The notes beneath the pieces were generated by a model that saw only the letters and a program-made list of their open reading frames with translations, did not search any database and was not told the DNA's origin. Of a stretch of DNA of 64,000 nucleotides, positions 31,321-42,500 are shown piece by piece (position 1 is the first letter of the stretch; each line of letters opens with the position of its first letter). The stretch is taken from positions 31,045,929 to 31,109,928 of the forward strand of contig JAFMSR010000015.1 of the NCBI GenBank assembly GCA_022818135.1. The letters run 5' to 3'. Origin of the DNA: Saxidomus purpurata. Its lineage: Eukaryota; Mollusca; Bivalvia; Venerida; Veneridae. The position numbers were made by a program, and so were the translations under genes.

Positions 31321-34300
31321 GTAAGATCTATTGTTTTTGTAGAAGGAAGTTTAATTACATTTCGACCTAAAGGCTTTGTATTAATGCAATCAAGTTTTGT
31401 TAATGGACACATCTGACTGAACTAGCAATATAGAATGAAATGACAAGTTGGTATCAGCCTACTTGTAGTGATGAAGGTCACAAGGTAGAGCCATGTAAGA
31501 TTACACCAGGAGTGAACTAAAGCGTTGGATATATAAGAAGAAAATGCTGACATTTGTATATACACATTCAGATCATACACATCTCACATAACTGTATTTG
31601 ATAAAGACCCTTTGGTACAAACACGTATTATAACGTATGTAGACGAACATGTTGATGGAAAATGAAAATCTTCTGATTCAGAGCACGGCCACAATTGTAA
31701 TTTTATAGAATACATTTTTAAAACCAAATAAACGATTCACCTAACAAACAACAGTTTACTGGTACCCGCCACACATCGTTCTACGTGTGCAGGTAAAACG
31801 GTATCGTGTCTCATCGTTGCTCATGTTTTATTTACATATCCTGGAATAGAGTTGAAAAATCGAAGTAGGCCTACACTTTTCACAATTTAGATCCTTGTTT
31901 TTGTTGAACAATATGAAAACGTTTCAACATGAACACTTCTTTTAAACCAATTACATGTAAATATTTCTGTTTCAGACGAAACACGCAGTAAAGAAAAACA
32001 AATTGCTAATACCTGTCGGCACCTGTCTCTAAGTTGCGTCAATATTGGTACAAATATAGAAAGATATCGGGAAGAATCATATAAGATAATAATCTATGGT
32101 CGTAAACTGTTTCCGAGGTTCCTAATTAAGTCAACTACATTAAACATAAACTTCTTCAATTATTCGTAGGCTAAAGATACACGAGGTACTTTCTAAACCT
32201 AGTTTCTAATGATTGTGCGCTTAACTTGAATAAAGTAACTGAGGTCAAAAATGTTAAAACCAGGAAGAAGACATACCAACTAACAATTAGTAGTATGCGT
32301 TCCTTTGGTGGTTATTTTAAATAATAATTGTTCACAATACAGTATAGGATACAAATTGTCTAAGTTAAGAAATAAAAATACTAATTGCCTAAGGGATTAA
32401 TGACTCCTTGCTCTTTCTCGCTCTTTGTCAAAATTTTAACTACATTCGGCTTTATCAGTATTGTCTGACATCCGTATAATATTTCCCGTACAGGTTTAAC
32501 TGACGAAATTTTCTTTTGGATATGATTTAGAAACATGCAAAGATCATGAGAAATATGAGCAAAAAACAATTATTTGAGCGATCATTGGAAGAGACTACCT
32601 TAATTAAACTTTTTATTGAGTTTCAGAATAGGCTGGGCTCTTTTTTAAATATTTGATACCGTTTACATTAATCGACCTGTATGCTAGTATATTAATCTAT
32701 AGAATGCCTTGAAATTAGGGAAATGTACTAGAACAGAAACATCTTGTATAGTTTTAGAGATAGTCACGTAGCTTGGAAAATGTACCTTACTTTTAACACG
32801 TTGTATTGTTTCATTGTATGGAATGTTATGAATCATGGAAAATGTACCTTATTTTAAATCATTGTAATGTTTCAGCGATAGAATGCTATTAATTTTAGAA
32901 AATGTCCCGAACTTTGAAACGTGGTATTGTTTCGGCCACGGAATATTATCAGTTTTGGAAACTATACCTTACTTTGACACATTGTTTTGTTTCAGCGATA
33001 GAATGTTATGAATGCGCCGACTGCAGTATCCCATTTGATGACGGTGACGACGGTGTGACAAAGAAAGAGTGCGAAAAGTCTTCTTGCATGAAGCTTAACA
33101 TCACGCACACGGGTAAAATAAGTATAGGTATGATCGAGAGAGATTATTTCTTATTCTACGTGAATGTCATATCCTTAAATTCAAATTTATATCTTGCATA
33201 GTTAAAGTGTAAACATTTTGTCATTAAAATAAGAGATCGTTTGAATGTTTCACGGTTAATGATTTCATTTAAGAGTGGGAATGCAATTATTCACGCACTA
33301 GCTTGCATACATCACAAAGTAAGTATGGTGTACTTGTTTATACTTGCACTAAAATCATATTCATTTCTTTTAATCAGCAACCATCACACGTCTGTATTAT
33401 TTGGGATTTTATTAATGTTATACCACTCTTTACATTACCATGTTTAAAATGGCTAAGGACGTACATATATAACGTATACATTCATAGTGAAATGTAATGT
33501 CCCAGGATCACTTTGAATTTACTGATATAAATACTGATAATAGAACCATGTTCTGTTTACTCTAAAACAATGTCTTCTTTGCAGAGTTACCGTTGTTTAA
33601 ACTCACCTCACTATGAGAGTCTATGTTGTGGTCTGTAATGTAAGAGAGTGGCAATATGCCTTTCTTTCGTATTCAAGTCGTTTCGTCACCAAATGAGTTG
33701 CCAGTTGCCAGAAAGCCTTTCTTATTTTTTAGCAATATCATATAAAGAATACTGCGCTATATTCTAACATGTACTTAATTATCGACTTAAAAAGCACATA
33801 TAGGAATCTTTTTGGTACACATAAATGCCATTTCTGTCAGAAATCTTTCTTGGTAAGGAAAAGCTACTTGTAATTCTGCCCCTCAGACTTAAAGAAGTAA
33901 GGAAAGCGAGTTTAAACCATAATTTGACTCTTTCTTTGTTCAATTAACGTATACTCCAACAATAACATTTCGGCACGAAAACGAAACATTTACTTAAAGT
34001 TTAGTTTCTAGAAGGTAGAAAAAAGTAATAATTGAAACTACCGTAAATAAAAGTCATGGAAATTTAGAGCGAGATAAAGTGATCCTTTCTCAGATCAATA
34101 CTGCCGTTGATAGTTCATATAGGACTCTCAACTGAATTTATCAATCAGAATGTCAATGGCACCAAAATTAGCTGCATGAGTAGTCAGCCCGGTGGCGTTC
34201 AAGACAATAAGTGAGGTCAGCACTTCCTGAACAGACGTCTCGTTATTAGGTTCATTTTTCATATTTTTATATTTAAAAAGAACGTACATACCATTACGTA

Positions 34301-35065
34301 TACACAATTACCACTATCAATAAACGTATGGTCATTATTAACTACTAACTACATGTCTTTCTTTATATAAACATCAAAACATACAAATATTTCTTGGTTT
34401 TCAATAACTGAATGTCCAAATTGGTAAAAATCTGCTTTCCACGTTACCATGGCAACCAAAATTGTTTGTAATTCAGCTACAATGTTAACGGCAGTAAATA
34501 GCTTATACAAATGTGTCTTCGATTGCAAATATGTTTTCAATATACATATTAATAAATCGAGTTAATCACAAATTAGAAAAGGTGAAAATAACTTTCATTA
34601 CTACTATCAAGTTTAAAACTGTCTGGACTGATTTTCATGTTGCTTTTGGTGCCTTTCCAAAGGACACACCTCATGTCGTCTGACCTGTTCGTATGAGATA
34701 TTAGGACCCGTTTACCAAATCAAACTATATATAGCTTTTCTTATCCTATGAGAAATCGTTTTAAAAACAATCCGAGATTGAACCATTGTTCTGGTGATTT
34801 TCTTAAAATATCTAACATAAGATTTTCTGATATTGAACTACAACTTGCAAACCTTGTATTTCCAGTTTCACGTGGTTGCGGAACAGGCGGCCTGGAGGAG
34901 GAGCGGTGTGAAAAGAAGCAAGTCTCTGGAACATACAGCGAAATATGTTACTGTAACAGTGACGAGTGTAACGGAAGTGCCGACATAAGGCTGAACTTCA
35001 CTGTCGGCATGCTAACTCTAATAATCCTAACACCCGTGTTCATCATGAAATGTATAAATTTGTGA
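31266..35065 (+). CDS. Ly6/uPAR three-finger protein, GPI-anchored type, three exons
   Basis: Exons 31266-31320, 32996-33112 and 34866-35065 join in matching phase 1 at both introns to give 123 residues. Residues 1-18 (MKTLLGALLFGIFVKSIT) form a signal peptide. The ectodomain carries ten cysteines (22, 25, 28, 44, 49, 62, 72, 85, 87, 92), opening IECYECADC and closing CYCNSDECNGS, the C-x-C-x4-CN ending of Ly6/uPAR domains and of invertebrate quiver/sleepless-like proteins. NIT (53-55) and NFT (101-103) are N-glycosylation sites. The C-terminal hydrophobic stretch (about 103-118) after the small residues N93-S95 fits a GPI-attachment signal. Phase-1 introns are usual for this family. It should act outside the cell, on the plasma membrane; ligand unknown. 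A poly-A signal follows the stop by ~83 bp. Confidence 0.88.
32695..32995 (+). repeat. 60-bp minisatellite ending at the exon 2 acceptor
   Basis: About four to five diverged copies of a 57-61 bp unit (GTTTCAGCGATAGAATG...GGAAAATGTACCTTACTTT...). The last unit boundary is the functional acceptor TTTGTTTCAG at 32986-32995. The unit two repeats upstream retains an identical TTTCAGCGATAGAATG decoy whose frame stops after a few codons. Confidence 0.85.
32996..33112 (+). CDS. Ly6 gene exon 2 (first half of three-finger domain)
   Basis: Acceptor TTGTTTCAG, donor ACGG/GTAAAA, 117 nt. It encodes IECYECADCSIPFDD through KSSCMKLNITHT, with the first five cysteines. It is preceded by the minisatellite and has a truncated inverted copy near 30.0 kb. 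Confidence 0.88.
33113..34865. other. Ly6 intron 2
   Basis: AT-rich intron. The segment 33665-33725 (CGTATTCAAGTCGTTTCGTC) is an inverted match to about 30150-30205, another trace of local rearrangement. No gene inside. Confidence 0.6.
34866..35065 (+). CDS. Ly6 gene exon 3 (second half of domain, GPI tail)
   Basis: Acceptor TTGTATTTCCAG; 200 nt to TGA at 35063-35065. It encodes RGCGTGG, the closing CYCNSDECN and the hydrophobic tail. Confidence 0.88.
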
Positions 35066-35147
35066 CATGCCATCTGAATGTTTGTTGCAGTGATCATCAC
35101 GCTAGTGTCACACATAACCGACAATGTTCACAAAACAAGTGTTCATT

Positions 35148-35153
35148 AATAAA
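35148..35153 (+). terminator. Poly-A signal of Ly6 gene
   Basis: AATAAA 83 bp after the stop codon. Confidence 0.5.
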
Positions 35154-35159
35154 TGAATC

Positions 35160-38100
35160 ATAAAAGTGATGAACCACGACACTGTTGAGATATTGACTTT
35201 CAATAATCATGATACAGGTGTTCATCACGAAACGTCATGGTTTATTATGCTTCCTGACTACCGGATTGTGATGATAAGTGTCTGTGTCTGTGTCTAAAAT
35301 AAACTTTTCTCCTTTGGAAATATGCTGTATATGTAAGCTGACATTCTTACAGGTGGAATTTATGCTACGTGTACACAGATATTTGTTACCGTATCCGGTG
35401 CATAGATGTCATTCATACTACGTTACAAATCGTGTTTCCACGTTACTGTGGCATCGTATGAAAACATGTAACTTTGATATGGATGGTGCAGTTTTTAAAA
35501 GTATTTTGATACAATAATTAAGACGTTGTTTTGCGTGTTTCAACTATGTTACATCCACCTGGCAGGTCCACGTCACTACCCACACATTCCAAATAGCCAT
35601 TTTAGGGAAGCTGAATGATATTCTAGAATATGTGTGTTTCATATGAACTGAGATTCATCTAATCCATAAAATGCAAAGGTGTGACACATGTATCACATTG
35701 CCATGGCAGTAGTTCTCTCTTTAACTCGATTCGCGTCAAGAATAATGAAATTGTTATTAAAATGATAAATCATTTTGTGCCTATTAATAATTGGAGATAT
35801 TAATTTTCATCATTGTATCTCGATTTTTTTCACCTGGCCAAGGTTGTCATAATGTAATTTGTTTTAGATGATGACGTGTACCAGGGAATTATATACACAA
35901 ATATCAGTCAATGATTCAAGACATCTGTTACTTTAATGGTTAATATTTTTTTGTCTAAAATCTGAAAAGGGAAAGACCAGTGTTAAACTACATATATCTA
36001 TGTTATTATTGATTGTAACAATTTAAGAAGTGAAAAAGAATAAAGCTATATAATTGTATTTACTCACTCACGAGCATTTGACCGTGTCATACCTGCTGAA
36101 GGAATTAAATTTACTATATTTTTTTCTTAGGTATCTTTCTGTAATATGAATCAAATATTCTTTATATATGAAGATAGCATAATGTTTCGTACGGTACAAT
36201 AACAATAATATATGTACTACCTATGGTTGATTTACTGGCTGATATTTGAAAAAAGTTCTATAGAACACATGCTCTCCTTTCTCATTTCACAATTCCGCGA
36301 AGATGAAAACATAAATTGTGTAACTATAGTAACTGTTGCTTATAAATACTCTCGGTGATAAGATAAATTCCACATATTATGAAAATTGCTTATTTCTTGG
36401 TTAAACTTGTATTGTTTGGCCACTTTTTTATCAGAAAAGATCAGTTAAAGGGAGAAAAAGAAAAGGAACATGCTAATTTTAAAGGAGAAAATAGAGAGAA
36501 CATGGCAATTTTAAGGTTTTTTTATAACACTAGATACTTGTCGTCGGACATTTCAGTAAGTTAATTTATCAAATTTTCGTGTCCAAGAGATGAATTTCTT
36601 GTGTGACTTCCTCAGAAAGGAATAAACTAAAGGGATATTCATTTAAGTGACCTTAATTTGGCATGATCACTGCACTGAAATATGTCGTGGAATATATTAT
36701 ACATTATGAAAAACTTTTTTCTTGAAGTTATGAATTCTTCAAATCGCCGGTGTTCCTCCGCGGTCCACTCAGACATATAGAACCATATTCCTCCGTGTTT
36801 AAAATGAACTATCAAGTGATTTTAATTTTAATTACAGGTTTCTATGACTAAAGATAAAGTGACAGCTAAAACGAGATGAAAGTGAGCTTAGGTATTTTTG
36901 CATGCTTAATAGCAGATATATACATGTATTGTTTATAAAACTGGTTCCAGTCACGTGACCATGCCTCATTGCTGCATCATGGCTAAAATCCTGTTTTTCT
37001 ATTTCATGTTTGTATATGGATAGTTCTTTAAAACACGAATAGTTCTTAAAGACGTGAAGACTGGAAATCATGATAAAAAGAAGCTGTTCGTAAGTGACAG
37101 TAGAAACTGCATTCACGGGATTCGAATCATAACGGTATTAAAGATAGTGGCGGTTAAAGGGAATATACCAAGCTCATGCGGCGCGACTCGTGCATTTAAC
37201 TAAACAAAGTTTAACTTAAAATTTAAGTTCCATTCATGGAAGTCTTAACTTTTGTACCCTTCAAATGATCGTATTGTTTCGTTTATTAAATATAGATTGT
37301 ACGATGTTGATAGTAATTGGCACCAAGTGCAGACGTATATAAACACTATTTGTATATGTATAAACTGTGTTGATTATATATTTCTATTTTTTCTATTTGT
37401 CTATGTTTTGATGAAAGTATAAAAACCGCATCTCTCTGTACAAACAATAAGAAATATGTTAAAACATAAAATGAAAAATGTAGATCTGTTTTTCAGTCAT
37501 AGTATAGTTTAAATATGACTATTTAACACTGAAGGGAGACTCAACCTTAGTCATTGCCATTTATAGTAACTTCTCCCTGTGAAGGTCGAAGTAAAACTTA
37601 GCTGACATTGTCCGAACCTACAATTTCCAAGTATTTGCCAGACATTCTTACCCTACACAAAAGCGCATCACTAATTTGTACATTTTATTTACAAAGAGAA
37701 ATATAAACCCGGTGGTCATGACTTGGTGCTAAAATGTCCACTTATACCATGCACTAGCAAACGGCGAAATTACATGAACCCTCTCAGGTAGTCGCCCCGT
37801 GTCTAATTCAACTACTATTATTACAACATAATCATCCTTTTTAGAAGAACATGCATCTCTTAAATTTGCGTTGCTTTGAATGGCATCGTGAGTGGGTCAT
37901 TAAGCTACAGAACAAATAGTGGATAAATGTATGTTACGGCCCGTCAGTCTAATTTATTTCTCTGTTTTCTAAATCCCCTTTTTCATACATGTCGAAATTT
38001 TGTTGGTGGTATATAAAGAGTTGGACTAAAACTGTGTGGCAATCACTGTAAAATATAAGAGAATGTTAGCGAACTTGGTCTTTAAAGGTTTCTAAATTCC

Positions 38101-38280
38101 AGAGAGAGTAATGACTAAATGCTCCGCTCTTATAATATTGAAAATCATTGTATGGTGAGCTGCACAGTTTCAATAGAAAATATGTCGGATTATTGCTTCC
38201 TGGCAGCAAGTTGAAAAACGCATTAGTGCAGGTTTCTATTTTACAGCTGAAAAGCAGTTATGAAAGAAATTCATTTCTCT
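35160..38280. other. Intergenic DNA, no gene supported
   Basis: AT-rich with short frames only. The region 37690-37800 contains a GC-richer fragment resembling a dispersed repeat. No spliced coding frame, RNA gene or structured array was recognised. Confidence 0.4.
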
Positions 38281-38285
38281 AACTT

Positions 38286-38618
38286 TACCCGCGCTCTCTG
38301 TATACATGTCATGGTTTGATGAACTTGTTGATAATTTCACAAAAACACTGCAACTGTAACTTGTATGAGGGTCATGTTATAAGCTACCTGAAGACAAAAT
38401 GGCTTGAGGTATTGCATTGCCTAGACAAAGGAATAGGAAACATAACACCAGTCGCCCTCGCTGCGACTTTTGTTTATAAAATACACTGACTTATTTAAGT
38501 GCATGTAAAGAAATAAGAACGTTTTGTCGACAATGATGTGGACTGGTGCACGCAGAAAGCATTTAATTTTCACAAAGTTAATGACAGCATAGACTGTAAA
38601 GGCAAATAGGCTTTATGA
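38286..38618 (-). repeat. Arm of inverted duplication (partner 29059-29402)
   Basis: The reverse complement aligns over about 340 bp with 29059-29402, and the assembly gap begins immediately after it, so the true end of the duplicated arm is hidden in the gap. Confidence 0.75.
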
Positions 38619-38619
38619 A

Positions 38620-39119
38620 NNNNNNNNNNNNNNNNNNNNNNNNNNNNNNNNNNNNNNNNNNNNNNNNNNNNNNNNNNNNNNNNNNNNNNNNNNNNNNNNN
38701 NNNNNNNNNNNNNNNNNNNNNNNNNNNNNNNNNNNNNNNNNNNNNNNNNNNNNNNNNNNNNNNNNNNNNNNNNNNNNNNNNNNNNNNNNNNNNNNNNNNN
38801 NNNNNNNNNNNNNNNNNNNNNNNNNNNNNNNNNNNNNNNNNNNNNNNNNNNNNNNNNNNNNNNNNNNNNNNNNNNNNNNNNNNNNNNNNNNNNNNNNNNN
38901 NNNNNNNNNNNNNNNNNNNNNNNNNNNNNNNNNNNNNNNNNNNNNNNNNNNNNNNNNNNNNNNNNNNNNNNNNNNNNNNNNNNNNNNNNNNNNNNNNNNN
39001 NNNNNNNNNNNNNNNNNNNNNNNNNNNNNNNNNNNNNNNNNNNNNNNNNNNNNNNNNNNNNNNNNNNNNNNNNNNNNNNNNNNNNNNNNNNNNNNNNNNN
39101 NNNNNNNNNNNNNNNNNNN
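38620..39119. other. Assembly gap (500 N)
   Basis: Exactly 500 unknown bases. The remainder of the RSF1 PHD finger could lie here or beyond the window. Confidence 0.99.
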
Positions 39120-39439
39120 ATCACAAAGTAAAATCTGAAAAACAACAGCAACTTTCAACACTATCAATATACATATTCACAGCATTGCTAATTTCTGTCA
39201 CGGTTAAGGTCACAATGGTACACTAAATGATACTGTAACACTGATTAATATTTATGATTACAATATATTGTGACTTATCTACATAAAAATAATTGTATCT
39301 GGTATCTTCATCATTTAACATGTTTCAATTAATTAAATAAATGATTCATTCATTCAATCCAATTATTCATTCATTCAGTTCATCTGTCCAGTTGTCTCTC
39401 ATTTGGTTGGTTGGTAAGTTAATCAATTAGTATACTTAC

Positions 39440-39567
39440 TGAGGAAGGGTTATTGCCCTTATTGCACACTTTACATGGGTCAGCTTCTGTAACCTCTGTA
39501 GCATCCTCATCCTCATCACTACTGTCAGATACAATCACCAATGCACCAGGCTCTTTATAATTGATCC
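39440..39567 (-). CDS. RSF1: RSF1 exon 9 (start of PHD finger)
   Basis: Acceptor CCTTTGTAG, donor CTCA/GTAAGT; 128 nt. Encodes INYKEPGALVIVSDSSDEDE and then DPCKVCNKGNNP, the first CxxC of a PHD finger preceded by an acidic stretch as in human RSF1. The continuation with the remaining cysteines/histidine is not in the visible sequence. Confidence 0.85.
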
Positions 39568-42500
39568 CTACAAAGGAATGAAAATGATTCTGTTCAGGAG
39601 TAGCAACATTACAAATTTAGCACTGCTGTGCGATAAACAATATTATTGATAATTAAGGTCTTTGCAACAAGAAGGATCAGTTGGTCTTGATAGCTCAGTG
39701 GTTAGGGCTTTCGCAGTAAGTTCCAGCTTTGAATCCTTGTTGAAACACAAGATGTTTTCTTGGTCAAAGACACAAATGTCATTCGTGCCTCAGTTGTCCC
39801 AGCTGTAAATGGGTAGTAGCAATGAAAAACTGACTGCCTCAGTCAGACCTGGGTTCAATTATTTTTAAAAGTAATTAATTAATTACAATTAAAACAGAAA
39901 TTCTTCAATTAAATTACAATTATAATTACATGCTTTTTACAGAAGTAATTAATTAATTACAATTATTTTAAGGAAAACAATTAATTATTTTTTAATTATT
40001 TGGCAATATATTCATAATTTCGCATAGAATCATGTTACTATCAATGACATTTTAAAAATGCAGAATTATAATTCCTCAATGAATTTTGAAAACTTGAACA
40101 CTTCAAAGTTTACTGTCTGTCAGTGAACACCATTTACAGATTCTTATTGCATTTCAAAAACATTAATGTTTGAAGTAACGTTCAGACTGCCTTTGTACTC
40201 TAATGAACAGTATCGGCATTTTGTTTTAAAATTCCCACTAGTATCCGTTGGTAAAATAAAATGTTTTAACATGCTAGAATTCATGTTGTGTGGACAACAA
40301 ACAAATGTGAAATGTCAAGTGCATTCATATATTCTTGTCTTTTAATACTGTACATTGTGAACACAGAGATTGTGAACACTTCTTACTAACCCACTCTGTA
40401 CAATTGATGACAACAAATTCTCTTCCTTCAGGCTAATTATACTACTAGTTATTGTAATTCAATGGCTTAATATTCATCAATGGTTGAGCAACAGTTTCAG
40501 GTTCATATCCAGATTACATTAATACCTCTTTAGATGACAAGCAAGTGTGAAATTTAAACCCCCAGGTGATAACAGCTACTGCACAATAACCTGTATTTTT
40601 GCCATATGCTTGTGACACTTTTCTGCATGTAACTGAAGAGTAATTGAATTTAATTGACAATTATTTTGCATTTGTTTGGATTTTAATTAATTACAATTAA
40701 AATAATTGATTTCTGCCTCAATTATTAATTATTTTTCAATTAGTTGAAAAACTGTAATTAATTATAATTGTAATTGGACAGAGGCACTGGCAGTGCCTCT
40801 CTCTCTTATGGGTGACAACATTTGGAATGAGTGGCAACATTCTTGGTAACCTGATAATTGATTGATGATTGTTCTTCATCAGCTTGTTCTCTGGAAATAA
40901 TCTCTACAGAAGTAATCAGATCTAAACTAGAACTATCACTGAAGGTGATCCAAACACCCCACTTACACAGTATATAGAAATTTTGTAACATTTGATGCTT
41001 TAGTTATCGGACTGACACAACTTCAGGCATCGTATTGATCACTTCTGTGAAGTATCATCAAATTCTGACCAGAGTTTTTGGAGATAAATAACAAGATCTT
41101 ATAATGTCGAGCCCCTGTGACCTTGACCTAGCAACCAGAAACATGGACTATGCACAACTTGGCATGGTACTTGTCACTTCTGTAAAATACCATTACATTG
41201 TGACCAGGGGTTTAAAAGATTTAGGGTGCACAAGATTTTACTATCTCGAGCCCTTGTGATCTTGACCTTTGACCTAGTGACCCAAAACATGGACCATGCA
41301 CAACTGGTCCATTATTGGATCGTGAAAGGAAGCTGTTTAAAACTTTTTCTCTTTTTCGTAACAGCGGTCCCTGTGTGCACAGGATTGGCCATTTCCGTTT
41401 TTGAAAGGGTCTATTACAGACATTACAGAGCTAGTTCGGTATAAATTGGACACATGGTTTTTAGGAAGAAGAGCTTCAAGTGACAATGTTGACAAGGACG
41501 TTGGACAGCGGACCACTCACCCATACTAGTAGCACATCCAGAGTCTTTGGGTAAGGTGAGCTAAAAATAGATTCTGAAGGACTAATGCTGGGTACCAGCA
41601 GTTTCTTTGCTTGTAATCATATGTTGCACACAGGTAATATTACAATAAGAGTTGTGATTAATGCCACCAAAGCAGTGTCTCACAGTCTGTGACCTTCATC
41701 TGTAAGGTGTGGCAGTAGTACTTATATACAACACTTTATCTCCATGTGCTGAACATTTCTTCCAGTTAATTTTGAAATCAATTAATGTATAATAGAGCTA
41801 CAGTCTGGACATGAACAAGTGCATATATACAGGATTCTAATTTGTCCAACCTCTAAGCGTGACCATGACCTTGAAGGTAAGGATATGGGACTAGTTTGTG
41901 CTATGTCATCTCCATATGTTTAGCAATCATGCCATGCCATTTTAAAATCCTTCTATGCATGAAAGAGTTATCAAATATACAGGATTCCATGACTTCTAAA
42001 CTTTCAGCGTGACCTTGATCTTTTAGGTGGGGTTGTATGACATTGTCTTGATGCAACTTGGGGCGTTATACTCATATTGACCGGTTGATTGCCAACATTG
42101 GCTTGATGTGCAGAACATTTGTGCCAACTTATTTTAAAATCCTTTAATGCATGACAGAGTTACAATCTAGCATGAATGTGTGCATGCATACAGGATTTCA
42201 TTACCTTTAAACTCTAAGCATGACCTTTAAGGTAGGGTCATGTGATTCTATATTTAGTTATTATGACTTCTTCATATTCATTTGAATAAGTAAAACTAAA
42301 ACTTACTTTTTCTAGCAGCTACACGTTTTGCATTCCTGCCCAGGACCAGAGGGACTGTTTCTTCCTTACTATATTGCCCCTCCTCTTCCTCACTGTCAGT
42401 TGTCTCTATTGAGACTCTCCGTGCCGGTAACTAGGTAAAAAAGAAAACAATCTCATTTTGCAATGAAAAATATCTTTATACCAATATATGTACCTTCATT

